Assembly (NCBI GenBank): GCA_038231815.1
Contig: JBBRKQ010000003.1
Location: 1 to 64,000 of the forward strand
DNA length: 64,000 nt
Reading direction: 5' to 3'
Source of the DNA: CAILKP01 sp038231815
Lineage (GTDB): Bacteria; Planctomycetota; Phycisphaerae; Phycisphaerales; UBA1924
The notes beneath the pieces were generated by a model. It was given only the letters and a program-made list of their open reading frames with translations, made no database searches and was not told the origin of the DNA. Position 1 is the stretch's first letter. Each line of letters starts with the position of its first letter. Shown in pieces: positions 9,801 to 18,716 of the stretch. Position numbers and translations under genes: made by a program.

Positions 9801-10741
9801 TCCACCATCGCTCGCTTCATCTCAAACGCTGCAAACACCCAGCCTAGCAGTGCCTCTTCCTTCTGCCCGTCCTGGCTCAGCGGTGCGCCGTTTCGGTCCA
9901 CCGGAAGGACGTAGAAATTCGTCGGCAGCTTGCAGCGTGATGCAAGCGCTGGCGGCAGCGTTGCCAGCGTTGGTTGGCCGCTGAGCATGGCCTCTTCGGC
10001 TGGAAGTCTGAACATTGGCTCTGCGCCAAGGTCAATGCCGAGCGCCTCGGCATCATCGTCGGTATGCGGCTCAAGGTATTTGATGAGCAAGAGATCCGAT
10101 CGGTTTCCGGTTGTGGTCACCGCAAAGCCGGGCGCCTCATCGGCCCGACTACTTCGGACAAAGTCCGCGACCGCTTCGCGCGAGACCCTTTCGATAAAGC
10201 CAATAGCAACCAATCCGGGTGCCTCGTGAGTTGAGTCCCGCGAGGTGGCGTACCTGCGAAACGCGCTTCGGTTGACATCCTCGCTGACAACAAACGTCCC
10301 GCGGGCCCCGCGTAGCCCGTCCACGTACCGGTTCATCCGGCTTTCAATCGTGGTTACGACCTGATTGCTCAGATACTCAAAGTCGCTTTTGGCAGCATCC
10401 CCAATCGCCCGGGCCGAGCTCCACATCACCGCAGCACTCATGCACAGTCCAACCGCCAGTACGCCCGCGGCGAGCGCCCATGTTCGTGTCGTGGCCTTTG
10501 AGCTCGCCCCCGGATCACCTAACCCAGTTACGCCGGCAGCGGGGCTTTGCTCGCTGTCCAATAGCCACAGCATCACCGGGATCAGAACCAGCACCAGTAA
10601 ACCGGCATCGACCGCTGCACTCCAGAACGATCCCAAGTCCGGCGCAACTGCGGGCCGAACCATTGATATGAATAGCTCTGCCACGCCCACCATCGCAAGG
10701 GCCGCAAACAGACGACGGATGTTGATGCGCACTGGTGCCAT
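6803..10741 (-). CDS. CHASE-PAS-PAS-GAF hybrid sensor histidine kinase with receiver domain
   Basis: 1312 residues. Three N-terminal membrane segments lie within the first ~110 residues. They are followed by a CHASE-type extracytoplasmic sensor (about 115-385, with the GLVAIGFIERV core) and a fourth membrane segment near 400. The cytoplasmic part has a PAS domain (about 455-570, with LHVNDLFCKISGY), a second PAS with PAC (about 585-700) and a GAF domain (about 705-860). Next come the HisKA box SAFLANMSHEIRTPLTAILG with the phospho-accepting His, a HATPase with N, DTGSGL and GGTGLGL motifs, and a C-terminal receiver with LLLTDMQMPEMDGY and a conserved Lys in YATKPID. No response-regulator or output gene sits next to it, so its target is unknown. 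The ligand is also unknown. Confidence 0.92.
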   Translation of the reverse strand: MAPVRINIRRLFAALAMVGVAELFISMVRPAVAPDLGSFWSAAVDAGLLVLVLIPVMLWLLDSEQSPAAGVTGLGDPGASSKATTRTWALAAGVLAVGLCMSAAVMWSSARAIGDAAKSDFEYLSNQVVTTIESRMNRYVDGLRGARGTFVVSEDVNRSAFRRYATSRDSTHEAPGLVAIGFIERVSREAVADFVRSSRADEAPGFAVTTTGNRSDLLLIKYLEPHTDDDAEALGIDLGAEPMFRLPAEEAMLSGQPTLATLPPALASRCKLPTNFYVLPVDRNGAPLSQDGQKEEALLGWVFAAFEMKRAMVDVASQSQDKIDFEVYDGPVILASKLMFDSDGQKYSLPSSDESAIEHRTFASSRLLNIGGRYWTVATSTTPKFDADVRRSRPAVLGVSGAIISVLLAALVYSMGRARIRAVTLATEMTAGLRASEAAANTSRQRVEQAMAELTAYQAAMDEHAIIAVTDPAGTILHVNDLFCKISGYCREELVGANHRLVNSGTHPRSFWTEMFRTVMGGQVWHAEVCNRAKNGSLYWVDTTVAPMRNEAGKIVRFVAIRADLTERKRSEKRLIDSERQARDLALIAEKANNASIITDAQGRIVWVNDGFVRITGYTLEEARGKRPGSMLQGPRTDMATVARMREAISEQVPFVVEIYNYGKDGREFWLHVDATPVFDGNGDLTHYVAVETDIHERKMAELLRGGQARVLEMLTGQSPLPVLLEEVCRVIEQQCPGSGAGASIMLLEGNTLRSTAGALTPDEYRVAVNGCTIGPTSGSCGVAAWSGSLVVTADMHTDPNWAAYRELTDAHDLRSCWSMPVKSALGEVLGTMALYHNRPATPTENDLRLLGEAARLAGIAIERRQTEHRLADMMKDVLHSRDESERQGVELVVRATEMEQLRDKAEEATAAKSAFLANMSHEIRTPLTAILGYADLLRDDGEMAAAPVRRLQTIETIRSAGQHLLTVINDILDLSKIEAGKMTVESIETSLPEIFQEVESLMRPRSAAKGVRLGTHLETPIPTRVLSDPTRLRQILMNLVGNAAKFTDHGSITLSAKVAGSAADPRLLIDIIDTGSGLHPDQAARLFSAFSQADESVTRKHGGTGLGLTICRRLAELMGGHVTLERSEPGMGSCFRIDLPLVAVAGSSLMTDVGSVLSGSGRPAAAQQAVRLTGRILLAEDGEDNQRLISFHLKKAGAEVEIAENGVIALERIRAAEAAGKPYDLLLTDMQMPEMDGYTLARTLRSAGSTLAIVALTAHAMAEDRAKCHDAGCDDYATKPIDKISLLSTCAKWMGQPGGLCSPANTATMLK

Positions 10742-11456
10742 TTACATATCTGGACGGTGTCAAGGCAAAGACTCTCGTGCCGGTGGATCGGTTCATGAAT
10801 CGGCCAGCCACACACCTCGGGGTGAATCTACTGAAGAAAGGTAGACCGGAGAGGGGCGGGATTGGCTATCGGACCTTTAGAAACATCGGGTTCAGACGGT
10901 CGCTCACGGATTGGCGGGACGAACTGTCCACAAGTGTTGTGTTGCTGCCTTCGCAGTCGCAGCCAGAGGGGTTCCCCTGCTGAGCACCTCCGCACTGAGG
11001 AAGGTCTGGCGACACCGAAGCCTGCCCGGTTCCTTCTGGCACACTTACCGCGTTCAAATAGGGCCATTGCCGACGATTTCACCCAACAGACCCGTTCAGA
11101 GCGGTATCCGGTAGGGAGCTACGCGTGAGGTTGATGCCACGAGGGTATTGGCATACCCAAAGACAGGATCGCTGTGAGCCAATGTTGGACCCCGCCCGAC
11201 CGAGCGCGAGGACACCGGCCTGCTCCGCCAGCCGCCTTTGTTTGCCAAGAACAGGCCATCTTCTGGAAAATGAGGCCGCGCGGGTTATCGCGATGCGCGA
11301 CGGTTTGCGCTCCGTCAGAGTTCAAACTCTCAAAATACCAACCGTCAACGCGTGATGTTGTTGGATACGGGATCGTGTTGGCAACGTTTACTTGTTCACC
11401 CACGGTACCCTTCCGGGTACCGCTCTTATTGGGGGTGAAAAGGCATTAGGCGTTGT
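10742..11456. other. Gene-poor intergenic region with two perfect hairpins
   Basis: About 700 bases with no ORF that looks coding. Two perfect inverted repeats stand out: GGGTAT-TGGC-ATACCC at 11143-11158, and CGGTACCC-TTCC-GGGTACCG at 11403-11422. Neither is followed by a T-run on the plus strand, so they are not standard terminators in that direction. Their function is unknown; a structured RNA or protein-binding sites are possible. Confidence 0.4.
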
Positions 11457-11497
11457 AACGAAAAACGCCGCGGGACCGGTTTGTGGTGGCCGCGGCG
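11457..11497 (-). terminator. Rho-independent terminator downstream of the P-type ATPase
   Basis: Read on the minus strand, a perfect 8-bp stem CGCCGCGG/CCGCGGCG with a 16-base spacer is followed at once by TTTTTCGTT. It lies about 55 bases past the stop codon of the ATPase gene, the expected place for its terminator. Confidence 0.75.
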
Positions 11498-11552
11498 CTT
11501 GGGGTTTTGTGGGACCTTCGGACGGCTTGTTGTACTGCCTGCCAAACTGGTA

Positions 11553-13601
11553 TTAGGCTGGAACCGGCTGGCCGAAGTTCATACTGGCCTGGCGCTTTGC
11601 GGGGCTGGTGCTGTCGGTGGCTTCATCTTCAGCCTGGTACTGCTCACCAAAGCGGAAGAGCCTGAAGCTGTTGAGGATCACCAGCACATCGGCCACAAAG
11701 TGAAAGATGAGCGCCGAGAGAATCTCAAGCTGACCCGTCGCGGCCAGTGCAAGGCCGACGATGGCGACGATCACGGAAATGGCGATGTTCTGACCGATGA
11801 TCACCCGGTTGCGGCGGGAGAGTTCGATCATAAACGGAATGCGTGAGAGGTCATCGTTCATCAGGGCGATGCCGGCGGAATTTGTGGCGATGTCGCTGCC
11901 GCCTAGGCCCATGGCCACGCCAACATCGGCGCTGGCCAGTGATGGACCATCGTTGATGCCGTCGCCAACCATGAGCACGCGGCGGCCAGCCTTAGTCAGG
12001 GCCTTGATCTGCTCGTGCTTTTCTTCGGGGAGGCACTCGGCCTCAACAGAATCTACACCCACGGTCCGGCCGACGCGCTCAGCAACTGAGAGCCGGTCGC
12101 CGGTGAAGATTGCGGTTTTGCGGACGCCCAGTTCACGCAGGCGATCAATCACGCTCTTGGTGTTGGTGCGGATCTTGTCCTCAAGGCCTACAGCGCCCAG
12201 GTAACGGCCATCCTTGACGACGTGGACGCCGGTCATGCCCTCGATGCGGAGCGTAACGGCTTCGAGCTCATCCTTAATCTGGGGAAATAGTTCGGTGAGC
12301 CATGTTGGGCGGCCCACGTGGATGGTGCCGATGGTGGTGGTGGCCTTGACGCCCCGGCCGTGGGTTTCTTCAAACGTGTTTGAGCCATCCAGCGGGATGC
12401 GGGCCGACTTGGCGGTATTGATGATGCTCTTGGCCAGCGGGTGGTTGCTCTGCTGCTCGCCGTTGGCGGCGGCGGCCAGCAGCTCTGCACCATCTACCCC
12501 GGTGGCGGGGGCCAAGCGCGAAACAACGAAGCGGCCGGTGGTGATGGTGCCGGTTTTGTCCATGACCACGGTGTCAATATCTGCCGCGGCTTCGAGGTAG
12601 CGGGTCTCTTTAATAAGGATGCCCAGGCGGGCGGCGGAGGCAAAGGCGGCGACCATTGCAGTGGGGCTGGACAGCAGCAGGGCGGCCGGGCAGGTGACCA
12701 CAAGTACGGTGATGGCGCGGTTGATGTCGTCGGTCAGGAACCAGACGACGAAGGAGAGCGAGAGGACGACAGGGACATAGAACCGGCTGACCTGCTCGAT
12801 TAAGAGCTGGCGCGGGGTCTTGGTTTTCTCGGCTTCGCGGATGAGCTCGGAGACTTTGCCGATGGTGGTGTCGCCACCAACTTTGGTGCAGCGAAGGTCA
12901 AGCGAACCGGAAAGGTTGGTGGTACCGGCGTAGACGGGCTCACCGGGTTCGACTTCGTGCGGCGCGGCTTCGCCGGTGAGGGAGGCTTGGTCAACGGTGG
13001 AGCGACCGGCGATGACGACGCCGTCAACCGGGAGATTCTCACCGGGGCGAACACGGACGATGTCACCGACGGTGACTTCAGTGGCCTTCAGGTCGATTTC
13101 GAGATTGTCGCGAACGATGCGGGCAACGTTGGGCGTGAGGCGGATGAGCTGCTCGATGACGCGCTGAGCAGAGAACGCGGTTCGCCTTAGAACCTGGTCC
13201 ACAACCAGCAGGATCAGGGCCAGCCAGCCGGCGGTTTCGTACTTGCCCATGGCCATCGCGGCGACGATGGCCAGTGAGGCGAGTGATGAGCTTGAAGCAA
13301 AGCCGGCGCGAAGCTCCTTGAAGCTGGCGTAGAACAGGGGGAAGCCCAGCATGGCCGCGGCGAGCATGGCCGGGAGCACGGCGACGAGCTCGGGGATTTG
13401 GTCTTTAAGTAGGGTGCGGCCTAGGAGGCTGGCGATGAGCAGCACGCCGCCGATGAGGTAGATGAGCAGATAACGCTCGGTCTCCATCTCGTGGTGGGTG
13501 CAGCAGGCCGAGTCACCAATCTTGTGCTCGTGCTTGTGATCGTGTTTGTGGTCGTGCTTGTGGGCAGCAGCCGACGCGGTGGGTGTGGTGATTGTGGACA
13601 T
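11553..13601 (-). CDS. Heavy-metal-translocating P1B-type ATPase, His-rich
   Basis: 682 residues from the ATG at 13601. The longer frame upstream looks non-coding. The cytosolic N-terminus is a His/Lys/Asp-rich tract (HKHDHKHDHKHEHK, about residues 14-27) with a nearby CCTHH, in place of the usual MxCxxC metal-binding domain. The core has the A-domain TGEAAP, the phosphorylation motif DKTGTITTG, the SNHPLA motif of P1B pumps and the hinge MVGDGINDGPSLASADVG. The membrane metal site reads CPA (TCPAALLLSSP) where CPC is more usual. It pumps a transition metal out at the expense of ATP. The His-rich tail suggests zinc, cobalt, nickel or copper, but the ion cannot be fixed from sequence alone. 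Confidence 0.9.
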   Translation of the reverse strand: MSTITTPTASAAAHKHDHKHDHKHEHKIGDSACCTHHEMETERYLLIYLIGGVLLIASLLGRTLLKDQIPELVAVLPAMLAAAMLGFPLFYASFKELRAGFASSSSLASLAIVAAMAMGKYETAGWLALILLVVDQVLRRTAFSAQRVIEQLIRLTPNVARIVRDNLEIDLKATEVTVGDIVRVRPGENLPVDGVVIAGRSTVDQASLTGEAAPHEVEPGEPVYAGTTNLSGSLDLRCTKVGGDTTIGKVSELIREAEKTKTPRQLLIEQVSRFYVPVVLSLSFVVWFLTDDINRAITVLVVTCPAALLLSSPTAMVAAFASAARLGILIKETRYLEAAADIDTVVMDKTGTITTGRFVVSRLAPATGVDGAELLAAAANGEQQSNHPLAKSIINTAKSARIPLDGSNTFEETHGRGVKATTTIGTIHVGRPTWLTELFPQIKDELEAVTLRIEGMTGVHVVKDGRYLGAVGLEDKIRTNTKSVIDRLRELGVRKTAIFTGDRLSVAERVGRTVGVDSVEAECLPEEKHEQIKALTKAGRRVLMVGDGINDGPSLASADVGVAMGLGGSDIATNSAGIALMNDDLSRIPFMIELSRRNRVIIGQNIAISVIVAIVGLALAATGQLEILSALIFHFVADVLVILNSFRLFRFGEQYQAEDEATDSTSPAKRQASMNFGQPVPA

Positions 13602-13915
13602 GGGGAGGGAAGGCGAATGAATGAAAAAAGAGAAAGGATCAACGGGAGGCAAAGGCAGGACAACAGGGGCGATGCCAGAAGTGATTTTACAGGCTGTCGT
13701 GTAGAGCAGCGGCACTCGGCCAGAACGGCTGAGCGGATTGAGCAAGGGGCGGGAGGGGCGGGAGGGGAGGGAGGCGGGAAGACTGGTCGCGATGGTAGAT
13801 GGACTGCATCCTCGGTACGCGGTGGCAGACGGAGTGGTTCTGGCAGCTTTGAGAAGGTCTGTGGTTGGCTCAGACTTGTGCGGTTTATATTAGGGTGATG
13901 GAGCCCAGTGGCGAT

Positions 13916-16441
13916 TCAATGATTGGATTGATTGAACGGGGTTGCGGCGGGAGCGACAACGAGTTGCCCGAGGGCCCTCAGGTGTGCCATGACGGTGCGT
14001 ATTTGGTCGTAAGTTGCCTTGCCAGCTACAGATGGGGCATCGGGCGTGCCGGCTGTGCCGCCCAGGGTTTCGAGGATGGGGCGGAGCTGTGATGAGCCTT
14101 TGGCTGCGAAGTCGAGGGCGACTGGGGCGATGAGGGCATAGGTGGCATCATCCACCCAACATGAGATGGATTCGGGGGTTTCAAGCTCGATGAACTCGGT
14201 GAGGTAGTCGGACACGGTGGCGAATTTGCGACCGGTTTTTTCGATGACTTCATCCATGGTCGCGTTGTTTCGAAACATGGCGAAGGCGAGGCTTTTGCTC
14301 GGGGAGATTGGGCCGGACGGGGTGCCCTTGGCCTTTGGGGCGGGTGGGCGGGCGGGCGCGGGGCGAGATCGGGTGGAAGGGGAGGCGGTATCGAGAGGGA
14401 GTCCGAGCCGGGCTGATTCGATGGCAATAAGGGGGAGGAAGTCGCTGGAGAAACGTTCGACTTTGACGTGGCCCACCCCTTTGGCGTTGTGCATGGTCGC
14501 GGCGGAGGCTGGCCGGATCATGGCGAGTTCGCGAAGGGTGTCATCACCAAAGATCATGTAGGGGGGGACTTTGTTGGCCTCGGCCAGGGTGCGGCGGAGG
14601 GCGCGAAGCGACTCGAACAGGGCGGTTTCAGGCTCGGACATGGCCACGGTGCCTGCGGCCTGCTCGGCGTGTTTGGCGGCGCTGGCACGGTCGATGGATT
14701 TGGCCCGCATGAGGGCGACGGGCTGCTCGCCTTTGAGGACAATTGTGCCGCGGGGGGTGAGGCCTAGGACGGGATACTGCCCGCCGGCGCGCTCGAGGCA
14801 ATTCGCATCAATGAGCTGAGAGATGAACGATTGCAGCTCGGATTTTTCGGTTCCTTTGAGCAGGCCGTAGGTTTTGAGCTGATCGTGACCCCGGCTGCGG
14901 ACGGCCTCGGTGTTGCGGCCCTGCAGCACATGAATGAGATGGACGGAGCCGAACTGACCGCCGGAGGGACCACCTGCGATGGCGAAGCGGGCGACGCAGG
15001 AAAGGATTTTGCGCGCGATGGTTTGGCTGTCATCGACCGCGACACTTTCGTTTAAGCAAACGTCGCAGGCGTTGCAGTTGGGCGCTTCGTAAGGCTGACC
15101 GAAGTACTCGGACAGGGCCTTGTGCCGGCAGGTAAAGCCTGCGGCGATGCGCTGCATGTGTTCGAGCAGTTCCATCTGCACATCGAGCGCGGCTTTGGGG
15201 GTTCCCATTTCTTGTGCGGAGCGTTCCATGAGCTGCTTCCAGCGCATGACGTCTCCGGCGGAATAGAGCAGGAGGCACTCGGCCGGGAGGCCATCGCGAC
15301 CGGCGCGGCCGGTTTCCTGCTGGTATGCCTCCACGCTGCGGGGCATGGTGGCGTGGATCACGCAGCGGACGTTGGGGCGATCTATGCCCATGCCAAAGGC
15401 GACGGTGGCCACGACGATGTCGAGTTTTTCGCTCTTGAAATCGTCCTGCACTTTGGCCCGGCGCTCGGGCGTCATCCCGGCGTGGTAGGCCTTGGCATCC
15501 AGGCCTGCGGCTTTTAGGGCATCGGCCATGGCGTCGGTGTCTTTGCGGCTTAGGCAGTACACGATCGCGGCGGCGTTGTTGTGGCGTTTGATTGCTTCGA
15601 CGATCTGGGTCGCGGGGTTTTCGCGAGGTTGGACGCGGTAGGTGAGGTTTGGGCGATCAAACACGCCGACCATGATGAGGCCGTCGCGCAGGGCGAGTTG
15701 GCGGGCGATGTCATCACGCACGCGGGGGGTGGCGGTGGCGGTGCAGGCGAAGATGGGCAGGTGGGGCAGGACTTCGCGAAGCTCGGCTAGGCGGCGGTAT
15801 TCTGGCCGGAAGTCATGGCCCCATTGGCTTATGCAGTGGGCCTCATCAATAGCGATGCCGCAGAGTGAGCCCGGGCCGTTTGCCGGGAGGTTGCCGAGAG
15901 CTGCGAGCATGTGGGGCATAAGCAGCCGCTCGGGAGCTGCGAAAAGGAGGCTGAGTTTGCCATCGGCCAAGTCGCGCATGATCTGGCCGGATTCGCCGGG
16001 TGCCAACCCGCTGTGGATTGCCTCGGCGGTAATGCCACGGAGTTTGAGGCCATCGACCTGGTCTTTCATCAGGGCGATGAGGGGGGAGACGACGATCATG
16101 GTGCGCCCCGCGATGACGGCGGGTGCTTGGTAGCAGAGCGACTTGCCGCCACCGGTGGGCATGACCAGGAGCCAGTCTTGTCCGGCGTTTTGACCATCGC
16201 CCACGGCTGCGGCGATGGCTTGGTGCTGGAGGGGGCGAAGCTCGGAGAAGCCCCAGTAATTCGAGATCACCGCGGCGGTTTTGGCTTCGATGGTGGAGTC
16301 GACCGGTTCGCTGGTTCCGACGGCGCGGGTGGCGGCGATCGGACCTGGGCGGGGGGCGTGACGGCTCTGGTTTTTGGTTGTTCGGCGGAGCAAAGTGAGG
16401 GGGCAGAGGGAGCGGGAAGGGGGAACCAGTAGGGAGATCAA
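13916..16441 (-). CDS. recQ: ATP-dependent DNA helicase RecQ
   Basis: 841 residues, longer than the ~600 of E. coli RecQ. The first ~65 residues look poorly conserved, and the TTG start is uncertain because no Met lies before the helicase core. Helicase motifs are clear: motif 0 FRPLQ-like (ELRPLQHQ), Walker A MPTGGGKSLCYQ, DEAH box (IAIDEAHCISQWGHDFRPEY), motif III TATATP and motif VI QETGRAGRDG. The zinc-binding RQC region follows, with Cys residues in CRHKALSEYF and CNACDVC, then an HRDC-like segment and an extra C-terminal region with a helix-turn-helix-like repeat. RecQ unwinds DNA 3'-5' in recombination and fork repair. It sits 100 bases downstream of ispF on the same strand. Confidence 0.92.
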   Translation of the reverse strand: MISLLVPPSRSLCPLTLLRRTTKNQSRHAPRPGPIAATRAVGTSEPVDSTIEAKTAAVISNYWGFSELRPLQHQAIAAAVGDGQNAGQDWLLVMPTGGGKSLCYQAPAVIAGRTMIVVSPLIALMKDQVDGLKLRGITAEAIHSGLAPGESGQIMRDLADGKLSLLFAAPERLLMPHMLAALGNLPANGPGSLCGIAIDEAHCISQWGHDFRPEYRRLAELREVLPHLPIFACTATATPRVRDDIARQLALRDGLIMVGVFDRPNLTYRVQPRENPATQIVEAIKRHNNAAAIVYCLSRKDTDAMADALKAAGLDAKAYHAGMTPERRAKVQDDFKSEKLDIVVATVAFGMGIDRPNVRCVIHATMPRSVEAYQQETGRAGRDGLPAECLLLYSAGDVMRWKQLMERSAQEMGTPKAALDVQMELLEHMQRIAAGFTCRHKALSEYFGQPYEAPNCNACDVCLNESVAVDDSQTIARKILSCVARFAIAGGPSGGQFGSVHLIHVLQGRNTEAVRSRGHDQLKTYGLLKGTEKSELQSFISQLIDANCLERAGGQYPVLGLTPRGTIVLKGEQPVALMRAKSIDRASAAKHAEQAAGTVAMSEPETALFESLRALRRTLAEANKVPPYMIFGDDTLRELAMIRPASAATMHNAKGVGHVKVERFSSDFLPLIAIESARLGLPLDTASPSTRSRPAPARPPAPKAKGTPSGPISPSKSLAFAMFRNNATMDEVIEKTGRKFATVSDYLTEFIELETPESISCWVDDATYALIAPVALDFAAKGSSQLRPILETLGGTAGTPDAPSVAGKATYDQIRTVMAHLRALGQLVVAPAATPFNQSNH

Positions 16442-16542
16442 GTGGCCGGATTTTCAGATTGCCAAATGAGGAGGCGGAAACCGAGGGCGTGAGAACGGCC
16501 TCGTGGTTCATGAACGAACCGGGATTGGGAACGGCTCGAACA

Positions 16543-17277
16543 TTAAATTAGTACGCGAGCGAGGAGAACAACGATGTGGGCCTCGACAGCGCGGGATTCG
16601 CCGACTGCATCGACCTTCTCGTGGGTTTTGCCCTTGAGGTTGACCATGGCAACGGGCACGCCGAGCAGGGCGGCGAGCTTGGCTTTGATGGCTTTTTTGT
16701 GCGGGGCGAGCTTGGGGCGCTCGAGAATAATGGTGCAATCGAGGTTGCTGATGCGGTATCCGGCGGCGGTGACGCGTCTAACCGCCTCGCGGACGAAGTC
16801 CGCTGAATCGCGGCCGGCGTTTTCGGGGGCGTTGTCGGGAAAGAGCTGGCCGATGTCGTCTTGGCCCAAGGCACCTAGGAGCGCATCGGTGATGGCGTGG
16901 AGGAGGACATCGCCATCGCTGTGGGCGACCGGGCCTTTGGGGAAGCTCGCGCCGCCGATGAGGACGCCGCCGACAATGAACGGCCGACCTGTGCCTTCGG
17001 GCGCGAGCGGCTCAAGGCGGTGGAGGTCATAGCCGTGGCCGATGCGGAAGGGGGGCTCGAGCGGGTTTTGTACCGGGGGGGCGGTCAGGGCGGAGGATTG
17101 GGCGGACTTTGATTTGGACTTGCGGGGCGGCAGGCTCTTGCGGGAAGGTTTTTCCCGTGGGCCGTGGCCAGAGTGCTGGCGGCTGGAAGCCTTGCTGCCG
17201 CCGGAACCGGCAGAATCTGCCGATGGAAGGCGAGGGCGGGAGGTGGGCAGTGGCGTTTTGCGGCGACGTTTTGCCAT
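16543..17277 (-). CDS. ispF: 2-C-methyl-D-erythritol 2,4-cyclodiphosphate synthase with basic N-terminal extension
   Basis: 244 residues; the family is normally ~160. The enzyme part begins near residue 77 with FRIGHGYDLHRL, whose Asp and His bind the active-site metal. It continues with HSDGDVLLHAITDALLGA and DNAPENAGRDS, and ends with KGKTHEKVDAVG. It forms cyclic diphosphate MEcPP in the MEP pathway of isoprenoid synthesis. The first ~75 residues are unusually rich in Arg, Lys, Ser and Pro and match no domain I recognise. The extension could be a disordered tail or a misplaced start, but no other start lies just before GHGYD. Confidence 0.92.
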   Translation of the reverse strand: MAKRRRKTPLPTSRPRLPSADSAGSGGSKASSRQHSGHGPREKPSRKSLPPRKSKSKSAQSSALTAPPVQNPLEPPFRIGHGYDLHRLEPLAPEGTGRPFIVGGVLIGGASFPKGPVAHSDGDVLLHAITDALLGALGQDDIGQLFPDNAPENAGRDSADFVREAVRRVTAAGYRISNLDCTIILERPKLAPHKKAIKAKLAALLGVPVAMVNLKGKTHEKVDAVGESRAVEAHIVVLLARVLI

Positions 17278-17545
17278 GGGAGCGAAAGGTAAGGGTGGAT
17301 CCGAGAGAGCGGTTGTTCGCAGCCCCGCTGGCTAGGAGGAAACGGGGAGAACACAAACGGGGGGGTATAGGGTCGGGGTGAGGGGCGGGGTTAGGGGCGG
17401 GGTGAGGCGACTGACAACATGGCCGCCGCTGGCCAAAAAAACACATTCGAAGCGACTGGCGGGCACGAATCTTGGTACGCAGGGGTCGGAACGGCCGATA
17501 TGCTAGCCGTTCACTGACCAGACCTTAGCCCGGAGTTTTTTGCGC

Positions 17546-18601
17546 ATGGCTTATTCTCGATTGATTGCTACCCGCCCGCTTGCTCGGAACAACTCTGCAG
17601 CCGGTGCTGTACTGACCATGGCTGTGATGGGCTTTGCCGGGCTTGCCATTGCCGTAACGGCTGGCTGCTCATGGACACCGGGTGGGCTGGCATGGTCGCT
17701 GGATCGGTACACGTATGAGAGCACGGCGTTTCAGCCGCAGACGGTGACATTGATAGACACGCGGACGATGCAGCCGGTTCGCTCTTGGGAGGTGCCGGTG
17801 GGCCAGAAGTTGGTGATGCGGTTTACGCCGAATATTGCGACTGGAACCGCGGATTCTCCGGATGGACTTGTGTGGGATATCTGGCCGATTACTGACAATT
17901 ACGGCACGCCGACGCAGGAGATGGTTGTTCCGCCGGGATCGGCCCGAAGGGTTGATGTGAAGCTTCGCCAGACGCCGGAACTTGCAGGGACCACGTTACT
18001 GGCGACCGCCCCGGGTTCACCGGTAATGCCGGTGCAGCAGGCTCTTGTACCAGCGCCAGCTTCGCAGCAAGTTGCCGCGGTGCCGGCGGGCGGAGCAGCC
18101 GAAGCCGCTGCGGGCGGCGCGCTTGTTGGCGCTGGTGCGGGGACAGCGTCACGTGCGGACGCTGCGGCTGGAGCAAACCCGGGCAACCCGATGGGGCCGG
18201 CCCGTGCTGATGGAACAACAAGCCCGACGCTGCCAGCGAACACGCAGCCTCGAACTGCGCCGGTGCCGCCACCAGCGCCTACTCCCGCAGGCGTTGCGGT
18301 GACTGGGCAAGTGGTGGCCGGGCGCTACTACCTAGTTGCGGCGAGGTTGGCTGGTTTGGATGCGGACAAGGCGGTTGGTGCCCTCAACGGAGGCGGTGTG
18401 GCGGCCCGCGGGCTGGCTAAGGATGGGCAAGTGTGGGTGGTTGTAACGAGCCCGTCGCTGTCGGAAGCGGAGTTTGCGCACCCATCATCGGCCGCGAACC
18501 GTGAGACGTTGCTGCAGAAGGTAATGGCGATCGGGCAGGCCCACCGGACGGCGGGCGGTGCGAGTAACTTCTCGATGTCAAGCTGGGAATTGATGAAGTA
18601 A
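17546..18601 (+). CDS. Putative lipoprotein or exported protein of unknown function
   Basis: 351 residues from the ATG at 17546, with GGAG about ten bases upstream. The N-terminus is basic, then hydrophobic (AVLTMAVMGFAGLAIAVTAG), and ends at a Cys in AVTAGCSW. This is a weak lipobox, so a lipoprotein or a plain signal peptide is likely. A folded domain rich in beta-type residues follows (about 50-150). Next is an Ala/Gly/Pro-rich linker (about 155-250) and a final ~90-residue domain starting VTGQVVAGRYYLVAARLAGLD. No family was recognised. It stands alone, divergent from ispF. Confidence 0.75.
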   Translation: MAYSRLIATRPLARNNSAAGAVLTMAVMGFAGLAIAVTAGCSWTPGGLAWSLDRYTYESTAFQPQTVTLIDTRTMQPVRSWEVPVGQKLVMRFTPNIATGTADSPDGLVWDIWPITDNYGTPTQEMVVPPGSARRVDVKLRQTPELAGTTLLATAPGSPVMPVQQALVPAPASQQVAAVPAGGAAEAAAGGALVGAGAGTASRADAAAGANPGNPMGPARADGTTSPTLPANTQPRTAPVPPPAPTPAGVAVTGQVVAGRYYLVAARLAGLDADKAVGALNGGGVAARGLAKDGQVWVVVTSPSLSEAEFAHPSSAANRETLLQKVMAIGQAHRTAGGASNFSMSSWELMK

Positions 18602-18716
18602 GGGCAAGGCTGTGGCCAATATGGCTCGATGGCTAAATCGCCAAACCGAATGGTGATGCGTCCAGCGGAGCATTGCTGGTTTTTTGTGCGCACAGATTGC
18701 TGCGGTGGTGCGGGCG

